A stretch of DNA of 64,000 nucleotides from Azorinus chamasolen (Eukaryota; Mollusca; Bivalvia; Cardiida; Solecurtidae), in NCBI GenBank assembly GCA_963576725.1, contig OY755237.1, forward strand, positions 60,813,873-60,877,872. The letters are read 5' to 3'. Below the pieces are notes generated by a model. The model worked only from the letters and a program-made list of their open reading frames with translations, was not told where the DNA came from and ran no database searches. Below are positions 24,275-35,900 of the stretch, piece after piece. The stretch's first letter is position 1. Each line of letters opens with the position of its first letter. Made by a program: the position numbers and the translations under genes.

Positions 24275-24745
24275 ATACAATATAGTATACATAGAATAGG
24301 GGGAAGATGGAAGAAGCGCCTTGGAACGGCCAGTGACAAAAGTCACTGGGGGTGGTTAACCGGTTTTTGGGCGCCCAACCACACCCTTTCTCCATCCTTA
24401 CCCTAAAAGACAAACAATGTAAATAAACGTATTCCATCTCCGATTAATCTACAAAACCCCCATGTCAATTTTATTTAAAATATCATTTGGAATGTTTTAT
24501 GGACCAAAGAACATTTATACCAGAAATTTAGTTTATCACAGTAACGTATAACATGTTCTTTAATAGTAGTAAAACACGACGTTAAAAGTTTAGTAGTAGT
24601 ACAACAACTAGATGTAGTAATAAAACGCGCCTTATACGGACTTTTATGTAGCTTAGCAATCCAGTACATAGAAAAAAGTTGATGTTGTTTTACGTTTGGA
24701 TAAGACTTAAAAGTATTGCACATTTTTGCATGTTCCGAGACTATA
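24275..24745 (-). mobile_element. Penelope-like element P8: F2 UTR piece fused to RT piece
   Basis: 24275-24465 is an F2 3' UTR block with GGGCGCCC and the AGTGACTTTTGTCACT hairpin. 24466-24740 encodes on the minus strand SYPNVKQHQLFSMYWIAKLH, KSPYKARFITTSSCCTTTK and TIKEHVIRYCDK, the finger region of the RT. The ORF middle and C-terminus are absent. Confidence 0.65.
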
Positions 24746-24780
24746 TCTTTTTAGGGGTTTGCACTGTAATATATGTTTTT

Positions 24781-25850
24781 GATTTGTAAACCAAAATATA
24801 TTCTGTTGAAATATTACTCCACATTTAATCTTTTGTTTACAGAACTACAGAGCCAGGTTTCTGTAACGACTAGCACAGTCATTTGAAACAATATAGTCGC
24901 AAATAGAAAGAGCCTTGTTTTTGACTGAGCTAGTGTTTATACTGCATACTTTACACAAGTCTGAATTCTGGCTGGCGTCGAAGTTTCGAGTTTTACAAGT
25001 ACAAGAGGTTTCGTTTCCTTGGTAAAGGGCACGGCTGAGAGTTTACTAGTGGAAAAGCAGTAAAGTCAAGCAGACAAAGCCACATACAAGACGCAACCAC
25101 CACCAAAACACCGTGTTTTGTGAGGGTTTGAAGCCATGTATCGGCTTATCTGGGGGAACTTTTTCAAATGATATAAATTTTCACCAGCAGATGGAACTTT
25201 TGTTTTGATTTGACGGTTTTTAGAAACAAATGGAACTGATTGGGGTATTTCCCTTAATTTGTTTAAAAACACAGCTTTATTTACATCCCAAATACGCTTT
25301 TATTTTGAGTTGCCCCCTTTAGAACCCCTACATTTAGCTAAACCAAATTGCCCGAAGTCTAACATCCCTAGTTGTTTTAATCTTGAGAATAATAGGTTGT
25401 TGGGTTTTAAATTGGGTGATAATTCTCCTATAATAGAACGATCACGCCGGGAGTAGCATAGCTGTGATATAGTAATCCGCTTCTTATCTTCACCTTTATA
25501 TCCTGATGCCTTGGGTAAACGAATTTGAATTTAAAAATCCAATATGGCACAATTTTGCTTATTAAATTCACATTTTTCAGTTAAGTCACACAACAGAATA
25601 ACCTAAAAAGTACATCAATCTATTCACACTCCCTTCATGTACACATGTGGCACGTTTCGAAAAGTTTTATTAAGTTGTTTCCTCTTAAAACTGTGCAAAA
25701 CATCGGAGCGAAATTAATGCAGCCTTCACACTTTGGCGCATAATCTTTTATTAATTTTCATACATTCATTTTTTCTCACATGAATAGTCATGAGGGAAAA
25801 TATTAAATGTGGAGTAATATTTCAACAGAATATATTTTGGTTTACAAATC
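24781..25850. mobile_element. foldback unit with perfect 49-bp inverted ends
   Basis: Bases 24781-24829 (starting GATTTGTAAACCAAAATA) are the exact reverse complement of 25802-25850. The interior holds decayed Penelope-like DNA. At 25030-25110 an F1 3' tip (GCAGTAAAGTCAAGCAGAC) is fused to a minus-strand N-terminal region reading LNKLREIPQSVPFVSKNRQ. At 25340-25560 comes LKQLGMLDFGQFGLAKCRGS. No clean target duplication is seen; both flanks are T-rich. Either a foldback element that trapped retroelement DNA or a local inverted duplication. Confidence 0.65.
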
Positions 25851-25854
25851 AATT

Positions 25855-26035
25855 TTTTTTGTTACTGGTTACAAACTCATTTAAGATTAAAATGTTTTTT
25901 ATTAATATCGTGAACACATGAAATCTGACTGCAAAACATTTTGTAACTGGTATCCAACTTCATTTCAGATTAAAATGAATTTTATTAATATAGTGAAAAC
26001 ATGAAAACTGACTGCAAAACATTAACACCATTAAT
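25855..26035. repeat. 83-bp tandem duplication
   Basis: Two copies of a unit running GTTACTGGTTACAAACTC ... GATTAAAATG ... TTATTAATAT ... GACTGCAAAACATT. It lies immediately right of the 49-bp inverted end. Confidence 0.7.
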
Positions 26036-26793
26036 CAATCACTGTTCGAATGAATATCACCATTACAACTGTGAAATCAATAATAGAGTCAGGATGGGAC
26101 ACATTCGACGCTTGTTAACCATTTCCCTGTTGAATATTCTTGTACAAAATAATGACATCATGAACGTTTATGAGGGTGTTATCAAATGCGATCTTTGGTA
26201 TTTGTTGAAATAGTAGAGTATGATCTATTTTGTTTTCAAACGAAAATAGAATAGACCAAGATCACATTGTTTAAAAAAGTGTGAAAAGTGCTTGTATGAG
26301 GGAAATGCAAAATGGGCTGAAAATATTCACTTTAATTGTAAATTACAAATAAAGGCATCCTTACGGCCACTTAATTATATATTCGTGAGATTAGAATAAG
26401 TCATTCTTATCATAACAACGTTTAAGGGCTTAATTTTAATTTCTCGATCCACATGCCCCTCCATTTCCACTAACAAGTACGCTGAAGTGGCCCTTGTTTA
26501 TAGTACAACATGTGAAGTCCAACTATCATGTTTCAAAAGGTTTGATAAGTTTGAATACATTAGAAGTCTTTAAAACAACACCGCTTGACCGTTTTGGTCT
26601 CCTGAAAGTGGTCATAACATCTTGCTGTGGACTGCCATTTTGAAATCTAAGACCAAAGAATTATTAATAAAAAATATACTAAAGTATATTCACCCAAACT
26701 GTCATTTGTTTTGCCCAACATTCTCCGACCTTTCACTAAGTGGAACTTCGCTGTTGCAACTAAATATCAAATATAGTAATCAACACAACTTAC

Positions 26794-26886
26794 ATTTTGT
26801 TTCCTCATGTAGTCCTGAGATGCTGTCAACACACTACTTATCACCTCCACAAGTCCAGGGGTGTCTGGTAACTTTTCCTCTCTGAT
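26794..26886 (-). CDS. RNF213: RNF213-like exon 7 (31 codons)
   Basis: Acceptor TTGGTACAG, donor CAAAAT/GTAAGT; phase 0 at both ends. Translation IREEKLPDTPGLVEVISS then VLTASQDYMRKQN. VL(S/T)ASQ-(F/Y)MR is the conserved lead into the CSFVSLRDV segment of exon 8. The downstream intron, at 14.5 kb, contains most of the retroelement cluster. Confidence 0.92.
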
Positions 26887-27059
26887 CTGTACCAACAACA
26901 GACAAGTTTAAATATTTGCATGTTAGTGGCAGACTGTTATTACTTATGTAAACAGTTTAGATCCAATTGAGACATCAAATATCCTGGAATTACATCAAGA
27001 TGCAGACTTATATCAAATAGGAATATATTATTTTAACACTTAACTCCATAGTTACACTT

Positions 27060-27250
27060 TTCTAACCTTCTGCAAACAGAGCAGACCCAGATCCTGTAGG
27101 AGCCATCTGAATAGGGTCTTCTCTGTTTGTTTATGAGATAGATATGATTCTGCAGCTTCTTTCATTGCGAAGATTCCCGTGTCTATGGTCTATTATAAAA
27201 GTCAAGTTAAGTTATATTCATATGTGTGCCATGAATATTCATGGTATAAA
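27060..27250. repeat. dispersed palindrome unit with AATATTCAT tail
   Basis: GCAAACAGAGCAGACCCAGA on one arm and TCTTCTCTGTTTG on the other, around CCTGTAGGAGC. Followed by GATTCTGCAGCTTC and ATGAATATTCATGG. One of about 20 copies in the window; this one has lost about ten bases of one arm. Confidence 0.7.
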
Positions 27251-27493
27251 GGAGTAAAATATTTGGAATCACACAATAAAAGGACTGGGGTAGTTTGAAA
27301 TAAAATAAATCTTCTTTGAGAAATGAAGCAGGCGTTAGATTTTCGCAGACGACCGAGTATTAAGCATGTAAACATAAACACGGTGATAGCAGCAGATAAG
27401 ACGCATATTGAGAAATCCTTGTAAAATAGTTTGCATATTTCTCCGCCTAACCATGTATCCATGCTAATTTTAATGAGAAACAAAAAGGTTTAA

Positions 27494-27748
27494 CCCATTT
27501 CCTTATATTGATGCATTTGGGTGCCTCTAAAAAGTCAATATCTGAAACCATTGTCATAAATAGAACATATTTTGAAACAAGTGTGATAAACAGAGCATTT
27601 GCTTCATAGGAGCATTAATTGATCTATTCATAACAATCGTTTCAAAACTACATAATTCATAAAATGTCATTTTACTCTAGTAAGTGCTCCTTTTCGGTAA
27701 GTTTATTCGACGAGGTTGTGTCTAATAAGTAACCTATGAGAAAATGGG
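27494..27748. mobile_element. TTAA-flanked MITE, CCCATTTCC ends
   Basis: Inverted ends CCCATTTCCTTATA and CCCATTTTCTCATA, each bordered by TTAA (27490-27493, 27749-27752). Inner sequence includes GAAACCATTGTCATAAAT and GAGCATTTGCTTCATAGGAG, which recur at 7230-7300 and 50560-50620. PiggyBac-type target; no transposase. Confidence 0.7.
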
Positions 27749-28141
27749 TTAACTGAGAGATAAAAGGTTTCTTCAAGATGTCATTATACATTATTATATA
27801 CTGTCCTGACTAAGTGAATTTTGTTTTCAAAATGTTTTGTATGCCACATTTAACTTCCAATTTGTTCATAATAATTGTCTAAGAATTAAATGGATTCTGA
27901 TGAGAAGTTGAGTTATACCGATAGAGCATCTCATTTAGATGCAAGTTCATTATAAGGTTGTCCCTTATGCTGAAATATGTAAAATTGTGATTCATTGCAT
28001 ACGTATGATTTACCTGTGTTGTATATACTGATGTTGTACTTTTAGTGAAATTGTTTGCAAACAATTATGGTCTAAAGAAGTCTAAAACACAAAAGAGATG
28101 TTATGAAACAATCCATTTCTCTTAGATAAACATGTACTTAC

Positions 28142-28358
28142 ATATCTGCGAACCATCTGTCTTATGTACAGGTCTTCAACTTGGGTATTCAGCTGGCCAA
28201 AGTCCCAGACCAGGGGTAGAAGACTCTGGGGCAATGGCTGGACACGATACACAAGTTGTCTCATGGGCACATGCCCAAGTCTATCTGAGGTATTGTCCGC
28301 GCGTACATGGTACCCGAGGCCTGCCTGCTCCAGTTTATTTATGAGCTCATCGGAATGC
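28142..28358 (-). CDS. RNF213: RNF213-like exon 6: LVYRV-LPP-LVWDFGQL segment
   Basis: Acceptor TACCGTAG, donor AGATAT/GTAAGT; one base plus 72 codons. Translation HSDELINKLEQAGLGYHV, then RADNTSDRLGHVPMRQLVY, RVQPLPQSLLPLVWDFGQL, NTQVEDLYIRQMVRRY. VPMRQLVYRV and LPLVWDFGQL are RNF213 signatures located after Walker B of the first catalytic unit. The G at the exon start completes the lysine of ACNPYRK from exon 5. Confidence 0.96.
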
Positions 28359-29704
28359 CTACGGTAAATTACACAAGTAGTATATGGTACTACAGTTAAT
28401 AATGAACTCATCCAACAAATGAATAGCGATATTTAGAAAAAAACTCAGACCTTCAAATAAAAGGATTTATGTGCAATTTAGATTGGTGTACAAAAATTAT
28501 TTTTTCAATCTCAAAGCCAGAGCAGTAAATAAAATGCATACTAAATACTTAAGTCGTCATTTCTCCACAATACCCTAGGATGTTACAACTGTTAAGTTAC
28601 ATCTCTAAAAGACACAATTCTAAAGAGTGTTCACAACATAGAGTTTGGTTGAGAAACAAAGTAAGTTTACAATCAGCGTTACATGCAACACTCGTGACCT
28701 GTCGCCATCAGTCGTTTTTGATAACACAATATTATCATTTAAGTCTAAATTTGCCAACAAAGACCTTTAAGGACGACCTTTAGACATCAAACACAATTCT
28801 ACACTGGGCCTTTTCATCAGGTGACATTCTATGAAACTTCAATTAATACTGCCATCCATTACCCATGCTATCATAGGTTGACATAGCACCACGTTTGATT
28901 CATACAGACTAATGCATCTATAGTAACTGCCGAAGTTATGATGTATGTGATAATTCGAATAAAAACGTATTTCATGTTTTAATTGGTATGTTATTATGAA
29001 TGCAAATTATCAAAGTTGGCATTCCTTTGAAATAATAACGTTGGCAACTTATTGAAATATATTTGGTTTATAATGTAATTACTATATCAATATTTATTGA
29101 CATTCAGTTGCAATGTTTGTGATAAGCATTTTGTGATAACATTTCGTGACTCTCTCCGTCATACCACTATTATGAATGACCGGATGGAAACAAGGAAAAC
29201 GTTTATTTTTCGTGTTATCCTTGGTATTAATGCTCATTTCATGGCGTTTTGTTTGATGCTCCCTGTTATCATTACTGTGTGATGTACACTTTGTAACGTC
29301 ACAAATCTATCAATCTATACCTGCCAACCCTAACGCATGTTATCGCCTGGAAATTAAGATATATTTTTTTTAACAACTGTGATGTTCATTGTTGACCGTT
29401 TGACACCAAAGTACCATACTAGACATCATTAAGTAGCAATGATATATGTCATCACCAAAACAAGTTATCGTCTGGAAACCATTAGGACAGACTGACAAAA
29501 AGAAATCAAACACTCTAGTCCCTTCCGGTTTCACTTACAGGGAACTTATAAAGGAGCTGTTCTTGTAAAGAAATAGAAACGTGGCAGTACCACAAAAACA
29601 GAATTTCTCTCATTTTGTCAATTATAAGAAACACTTTTATATTCATTGAGCTTTCACACAAACAGGAATAAAATACACAAAAATAGAAATTAACAGAAAC
29701 TAAC
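28359..29704. other. intron 5-6, nothing recognised
   Basis: About 1.35 kb of AT-rich sequence with no tandem array and no element I can name. An unusually clean intron for this window. Confidence 0.5.
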
Positions 29705-29946
29705 TTTCTGTAAGGGTTACAAGCAGCAACCATCTTCAAATTGTTACACAATTTCAGTTTCTTTCCCTCCATGCTTTTGTCACACATTATTTCTTTAATA
29801 CGTCCAATTGATTCTGTTGTGTTGGCTTCATCAAAGAACAACACTGTATACATCTGCTCTCCGTATGTCTGCACATTCTCTATAGCCAACTTCTCTGCTT
29901 CCTCCACTTTCCTCTTGATGTCTGCATTAGTTGTACCTCCGTGAAC
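29705..29946 (-). CDS. RNF213: RNF213-like exon 5: Walker B of first ATPase module
   Basis: Acceptor TTTGACTGTCAG, donor ACAGAAA/GTTAGT; 80 codons plus two bases. It starts VHGGTTNADIKRKVEEAEKL, has the Walker B core YTVLFFDEANTTESIGRIKE with intact DE, and ends LKMVAACNPYRK. ACNPYR is the sensor-1-like segment. VHGGTT and DEANTTE are strongly conserved in RNF213. Phase 0 in, phase 2 out. A Penelope-like insertion starts about 140 bases upstream of its acceptor. Confidence 0.96.
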
Positions 29947-30084
29947 CTGACAGTCAAACACACTTTTACAGTAACATCTCTCAAAGTTACCACTCAATAC
30001 AATTACAAATATCAGCCTTTAACCATACTTCATGAATAAAGGACTGTATGAATATAAAATTGTTGATTTTTATAACGGCATTAT

Positions 30085-30995
30085 AAACAGAGCTGTTTAC
30101 AGACGTTACTGCAACAAGGTATTTCCCATCCAGATTTCTATGGAGATGTTATCTACAATCTTAGGAAGATTCGGGGTCATATCCATTTTCACGATTTGTT
30201 TATTAAACGCATTTAAACTTTTAGGAAGAAAGGTTATGACCCTATTATATTGCAACACACTGCATGTTTGGTTATCAACCTTTTACAGTCGGTCGCTACG
30301 CTTTCCTCTTTGCTTGCACGATGACAGGCCGAGAGTAGTATTCTATGATGGTATACTCTTAAACCGAGAAATGGGATGAGCTTACCAGACTCATGTATTA
30401 TCTTTTCTCTGCCGTGCCCTTAACGGCTTCCCTGCAGTTGCTCTGTCTTTATCAAAGTCATTGAGTACATATTTGACGGACTTTCACAGTTGTTATGCTA
30501 TGTTTTACATTTTGTACTGTGATTACTGTCTTCTATATTGTGGGGAAGTGCGGCGGTGATACCTTTATTTACAATATTTGCTTAGCTAAGGTGCATTTGA
30601 GATAAGTGTGAGGTTAGGACGTCCGTAAACCGGTTTAAACCCCCAGTGTTGATTTAGCTACTGACCCTGCCATGGCGGTTCTCTCTTTGTCACCCTTACT
30701 TTTGTTTGTCTTGTGTCTTTCCGCTTGTGTTTTGTGCATGTTTGTCTTTGGTGCTTGTGTATTTGTTAGTGTTTTCTGTGTTCTTCTCGTGTGTTTGCGT
30801 GTGTTTGGTTGTGTGTGTGTGACATGCTGTCTATGGATGTGTTGGTGGTGATTGCGCCCAGTATGTGACTTTCTACTGTATGTGTGTGTATGAGTATAAA
30901 TTGCTATATCAATTGCTTTCTGTGGGTGTTTTGGTGATGGTGGCGTTTGGGTGTGGCTTTTCCTGCTTGACTTCACTACTTTTTCATTTATGAGG
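30085..30995 (+). mobile_element. Penelope-like element P10, F1, 5' truncated
   Basis: Begins within the C-terminal ORF (ACGTTACTGCAACAAGGTAT) and continues through CTTTACAGTCGGT and the F1 3' UTR with GGACGTCCGTAAACCGG, a GT-rich tract, and 3' end GACTTCACTACTTTTTC. Frameshifted. Confidence 0.8.
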
Positions 30996-31109
30996 ACAAA
31001 TGTGAAAAAAAATCTATATTGGTCCACAAGCAAACACATTAGACCATTAACAGACTGTTTCTATAAAATATGTTGTCTACTGCATCATTCTGAATCCTTT
31101 ACCTCATAT

Positions 31110-31310
31110 AAACGCCTTTCATGTCTTTGAAAAAAGAGTAGACCCTGATCAGATGGCTCATTTAGGGGTCGTCTGAGCAGGGTCTTCTCTGTTTGCTTAT
31201 GGTATAATATAGATATCATTCTACAGTTTCTGCCAGAGCCACAGCATTCATTTTACATATGCCATTATAAAAGTCCAGCTGATATATATTCATGATTTTA
31301 TTATTTCTTA
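31110..31310. repeat. dispersed palindrome unit with AATATTCAT-like tail
   Basis: Palindrome halves around 31120-31200 (GAGTAGACCCTGATCAGATG ... GGGTCTTCTCTGTTTGC), then ATTCTACAGTTTCTGCCAG and TATATATTCATGAT. Same composite as at 27.06 and 41.2 kb. Confidence 0.65.
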
Positions 31311-31424
31311 CATGAAAGGGATAATTGTACATTTAACTTGGTTTTTCTTCTACAGAAATCAGTATCTAAGTGCCAAGTAATTTGTATACTGGTGAGAATC
31401 AAAGTTACCCGGCCTCTCATTTGG

Positions 31425-32716
31425 ATTCTGATTAGGGTTTGGTTATCGATCCCTTTACAGTCGGTAGCTACGCTTCCTTCTTTGCTTGCGCGATGACAGG
31501 CCGAGGGTAGTACTCTTTGATGGTATACTCTCAAACTCGGATACGGGATGAGCTTACCAAACTCATGTTTTACTTTTCCCTGTCGTGCCCTTAACGGCTT
31601 ACCTGCAGGTGCTCTGACTTCAGCAAAGTCAGCAAAGTCATTGAGTACATATTTGACGGATTGTCACAATTATGATCCTTTTGTTTTAATTGTTAAATTC
31701 TGAAAATGGGCTTATCCTTCGAAAGAAAAAGTAGGAATGCAAAAAGAGAAAATTACAGACTCGAATTTATTATTGAGTTTGTTCATGCGTAGCAATTAAA
31801 AGTGCAACGCTACTCACGCCCTCTAACACCGGCTTAAGAAGTATTCAATTTTGCATACTCATGAATATTAATGAGATTCTGAAATAAACTGCTTAAATTG
31901 TTAAAAAATGACCTTATTTAGCAAACAAGTATGTTATGATTATTCATTTTTTATATTGAAAGGTTTCAAATGGCACATAAATGTTGTCAGGTCATTTATC
32001 TATTCATTTTCTGTTCCAGAGATACACAGTATTGAGTCAGTATAGCAAAGAAAGTAGAAGGGTAAAATGATCCCACAAAATGTAAAAAATGCTATTTTGT
32101 CAAAAAGTGGTTTTAAGATGAATGACAAAATAAATGTGCACATGATAATAACGTACTCTACGCACAACATTGTCCCAGTTTGAGAACAAACTGCTATCTT
32201 GCGCATTTGCATATTTATGAATGTGAATGAGAATCTAAAAATGCTTTTTTTTAAAAAAAAATGACCTTATTTAGCAATGTTTTATGTTTTACATGTTGTC
32301 CTGTGTTCACCGTCGTCTATGTTGTGGGTAAGTCCAGCGGGGATACCTTTATTTACACTATTTGTAAAGCTAGGGTGACTTTGAGAGAAGTGTGAGGTAA
32401 GGACGTCCGTAAACCGGTTTAACCCCCCAGTGGTGTTTTTGCTACTGACCGTGCCAAGGCGGTACTCTCTTTGTCACCCTTCCGTTTGTTTGCCTTGCGT
32501 CTTTGTGCTTGTGATTTTGTTCATGTGTGGAGTGTTTGTCCCTGGTTCTTGTGTGTCTGTTGGTGTATTCTGTGTTCATCTCCTGTGTTAATGTGCGTTT
32601 GGGTGTGTGGTTATGTGTGTGTACGTGTGTCATGCTGTCTATCGGTGTTTTGGTGGTGGTTGCGTCTTGTATGTGGCTATGCCTGCTTGACTTTACTACT
32701 TTTCCATTGACACTAT
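31425..32716 (+). mobile_element. Penelope-like element P11, F1, split by a 0.6-kb insertion
   Basis: 31425-31672 covers the ORF end and early 3' UTR; 32278-32716 resumes with TTTTACATGTTGTCCTGTGT and continues through the conserved block (32400-32465) to CTTTACTACTTTTCCATT. The ~600 bp between contains a family X copy (31690-31855). A ~70 bp phrase (ATGACCTTATTTAGCAA at its end) is repeated at 31856-31925 and 32208-32275, bracketing the rest. Confidence 0.75.
31690..31855. mobile_element. family X element, copy 4
   Basis: TCTGAAAATGGG ... GAGAAAATTACAGACTCG ... GAGTTTGTTCATGCGTAGC ... CACCGGCTTAAGAAGTATTC. The most diverged copy, lacking the right-hand end. Confidence 0.65.
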
Positions 32717-32784
32717 TTAGCCAATGTAACTGATAAATCTTAATGCTTTACTTGATTACATGAGATGTTTATAGTATCACATGG

Positions 32785-32945
32785 TTTTGCAAACACAGTA
32801 GACCCAGGCAACTCCTGTAGCAGCCATCTGATCATGGTTTGTTCTGTTTGCTTATTGAATAATTAAATATCTAATTTTACAGCTTCAGCTAATTCCTTGT
32901 TAATATTCCACTATAAATCTTAATTAATTAATATTCAAACGTCGT
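32785..32945. repeat. dispersed palindrome unit, decayed
   Basis: GCAAACACAGTAGACCCAGG ... TGATCATGGTTTGTTCTG around CCTGTAGCAGCC. Immediately followed by the P12 retroelement. Confidence 0.6.
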
Positions 32946-35900
32946 TTTGGTATATGGTCTCGGAACAAGTAAAACTGTGCAATTATTTTAAGTCTGGTCC
33001 TAATATAAAACAACATAAACTTTCTACTTTGTTCTGGATTCCGAAACTACATAAACACCCTTATAAGGCGCGTTTTATTGCCAACTCTAGCTGTTGTACC
33101 ACTACTAAAATATCTAAACTTTTGACGTCCTCTCTTACTACGATCAAAGAACATGTGAAACGTTACTGTGATAAAATATATGAAAATTGTGGTAATAATG
33201 TTTTTTGGTCCATAAAAATATCAAATGATGTTTTAACGAAACTTGAAAATGAACAGTATAACATTTCTTCTCTGAACTCTTATGATTTCTCTTCACTCTA
33301 TACTACTCTACCTCACAACCTTATAAAGGACAAACTGATTAAATTAATAGAAAAACCTTTGCCAGAGAAAACAAAATGTTCATTGCTTGTAATGTTCAAC
33401 GTTCATTCTTTTCGATTTCAGAAGTTGAACATTACACAATGTGGACTTGCCTTGATGTTTGTAGATCTCTTACCTTTCTTTTAGATAATATATTTGTGCG
33501 TTATTGGGGTACCATATATCGTAAAGTTGTTGGTATACCCATGGGTACAAATTGTGCCCCTCTTGTTGCAGATTTGTTTTTGTATTGCTATGAGAGGGAT
33601 TTTATGCATAGCTTAAAACCTGATACACAGACCGATATTGTTAATGATTTAAAAAAACAACTTCAAGGTATTTAGATGATATTTTGAATTTAGATAGTCC
33701 TTAGTTTGAAACTATGATTTCTTCAATTTACCCAAAAGAACTGTCTTTATACAAAGCGAATCAATCTGACATTATAGCTTCATTTTTAGATATGAATCTT
33801 TCATTACAAATGATAAAGTGTCGTCCAAAATATACGATAAAAGAGAAGGTTTTAAATTTAAAATTGTTAACTATCCTTTTCTAGATGGAGATGTGCCCCG
33901 TTCTACATCTTATGGGGTTTATATTTCTCAACTTATTCGGTTTGCCCGAGCCTGTTATTTGCTTGAAGATTTTAATTTAATCATAACTTCCTAAGCAAGG
34001 TAACAGCTATCACAAAGTTCGGAAAATGTTTTCTAATTTTTATTATCGAAATTTATCACTCATTAGTAAATATAATTATAATCTACGGACGTTACTGCAA
34101 CAAGGCATTTCTCAACCAGACTTTCATGGGGATGTTATCTACAAACGTTTGAATTTTTTTTATGAAAATTCGGGGTCATATTCATTTTCATGATTTGTTG
34201 ATAAAACGCATTAAAATATTTAAGAAGAAAGGTTATGATGCTATTATACTGCAACGCACTGCATGTTTAGTTTCGACCCTTTTACAGTCGGTAGCTACGC
34301 TTCCTTCTTTGCTTGCGCGAGGACAGGCCGACGGTAGTACTCTATGATGGTATACTCTTAAACTCGAATACGGGATGAGCTTACCAGACTCATGTACAGT
34401 ATAACGGCGTTATTTCGACTCTCGTTTTTCGGAGATAGCCGCCTATTCGGAGGATATTTTGAGGTCCTGTCTCAAATTCTATCAAATCTCATTGAAAATA
34501 CCGAAAAGCGATAATTCGAAAATTCGAGCATGTGTGCTGGTCCCGCGGATCATTCTGGTTCCCTTTATCGATTGTTTAATTCGAGCACGGTGTTTTCCCA
34601 CCTTCGAGGTAAATATTCACACCTGCTCGATACCCTTTCGTAACGTTTTGAAAGACCCTTCTGCGGGGCATTAGATCTTCCAAATGTGTGAAAACACATT
34701 CATTGAATGTAGACTTAACTTTGGAGTAGGTAATGATGAAAATTTGATAGACTAAAGTCTAATAAACAATGAGTCACAATCATAATTTGCATACGTTCGC
34801 AAACGTGTAGTGAGTTTTTGGTACCCCTGAAAGTGTGCCATATAACGTCTTTCTACTTTAAATTTTGAAATAGTGAAGTGCTTTTCGTGTAATACTTTGA
34901 AATTCGCAATGTTTTTGGTACTTTTAGACAGTCTCGTTCATGCAGATTCTTGCTACGAGAGATGAACGAGAATAACTATTTCAGATGAAAAAAGCCAAGT
35001 GTTCCGATTATTAATTAATTGGGTTACTCTCGCCCAGATTTCCTTTCTACGAAACAGCACGGACACGAAACGATAATGTTTGTTTGTACACCCAACTCCG
35101 CACTAACAACTAAATTAATGTCGACAAATGAAAAATTATGCAAAATAAACGACATAAAGCTATACGCTACGACTGTCTAGGGATATGTCTAAATGGTTTG
35201 AAACAAGTTTTCAGTTTATTGTGAAGAGTCCGTTGAACGGACCCTACAGATTATAGTGAAACTTCGGTCGCCGGTGTGAATGGTGTTTTCCGTTATCACT
35301 GATATAAGGAAATAATCGATGAATTATATATGCTTTAAATTTTATGACAATGTTAAAAAAGTTTACTGTGAAGAAATACGCTTCCCGTCGACGTCAAACA
35401 ATGCTCTTAGGAAATGACATAGAATGCTTTCGGTTCTTTCGAGCATCGCGATAATCCGAGGTTTTTGCTGATTCCCGATGGTGCTCGCAATATCGCCAAT
35501 ATACTTTATTACTTTTTCCCTGTCTTGTCCTTAACGGCTTACCTGCATGTGCTCGGACTTCAGCAGTCATTGAATACATATTTGACGGATTGTCACAGTT
35601 ATTATGCTTTGTTTTACATGTTGTCCTGTGTTCACCGTCGTCTATGCTGTGGGCAAGTCCGGTGGGGATATCTTTATGAACTATTTGTAAAGCTACTGTG
35701 ACTTTGAGAGAAGCGTGAGGTTAGGACGTCCGTAAACCGGTTTAAACCTCCAGTGGTGTTTTTACTACTGACCGTGCCAAGGCGTCACCCTTCCTTTTGT
35801 TTGCCTTATGTCTTTGTATTTGTGATTTGTTTCATATTTGGTGTGATTGTCTCTAGTTCTAGTGTGTCTGTTGGTGTTTTCTGTGTTCATCTCGTGTGTG

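Noticed and set aside
32400..32470. Hammerhead ribozyme in the Penelope-like 3' UTR
   Set aside because: Penelope-like elements often carry one, but CTGATGA and GAAA core boxes are missing; CTGACCG is present instead.
34459..34674. ORFs inside the pogo-like element as transposase
   Set aside because: Short, no DDE or CENP-B-type motif, and not consistent in frame.
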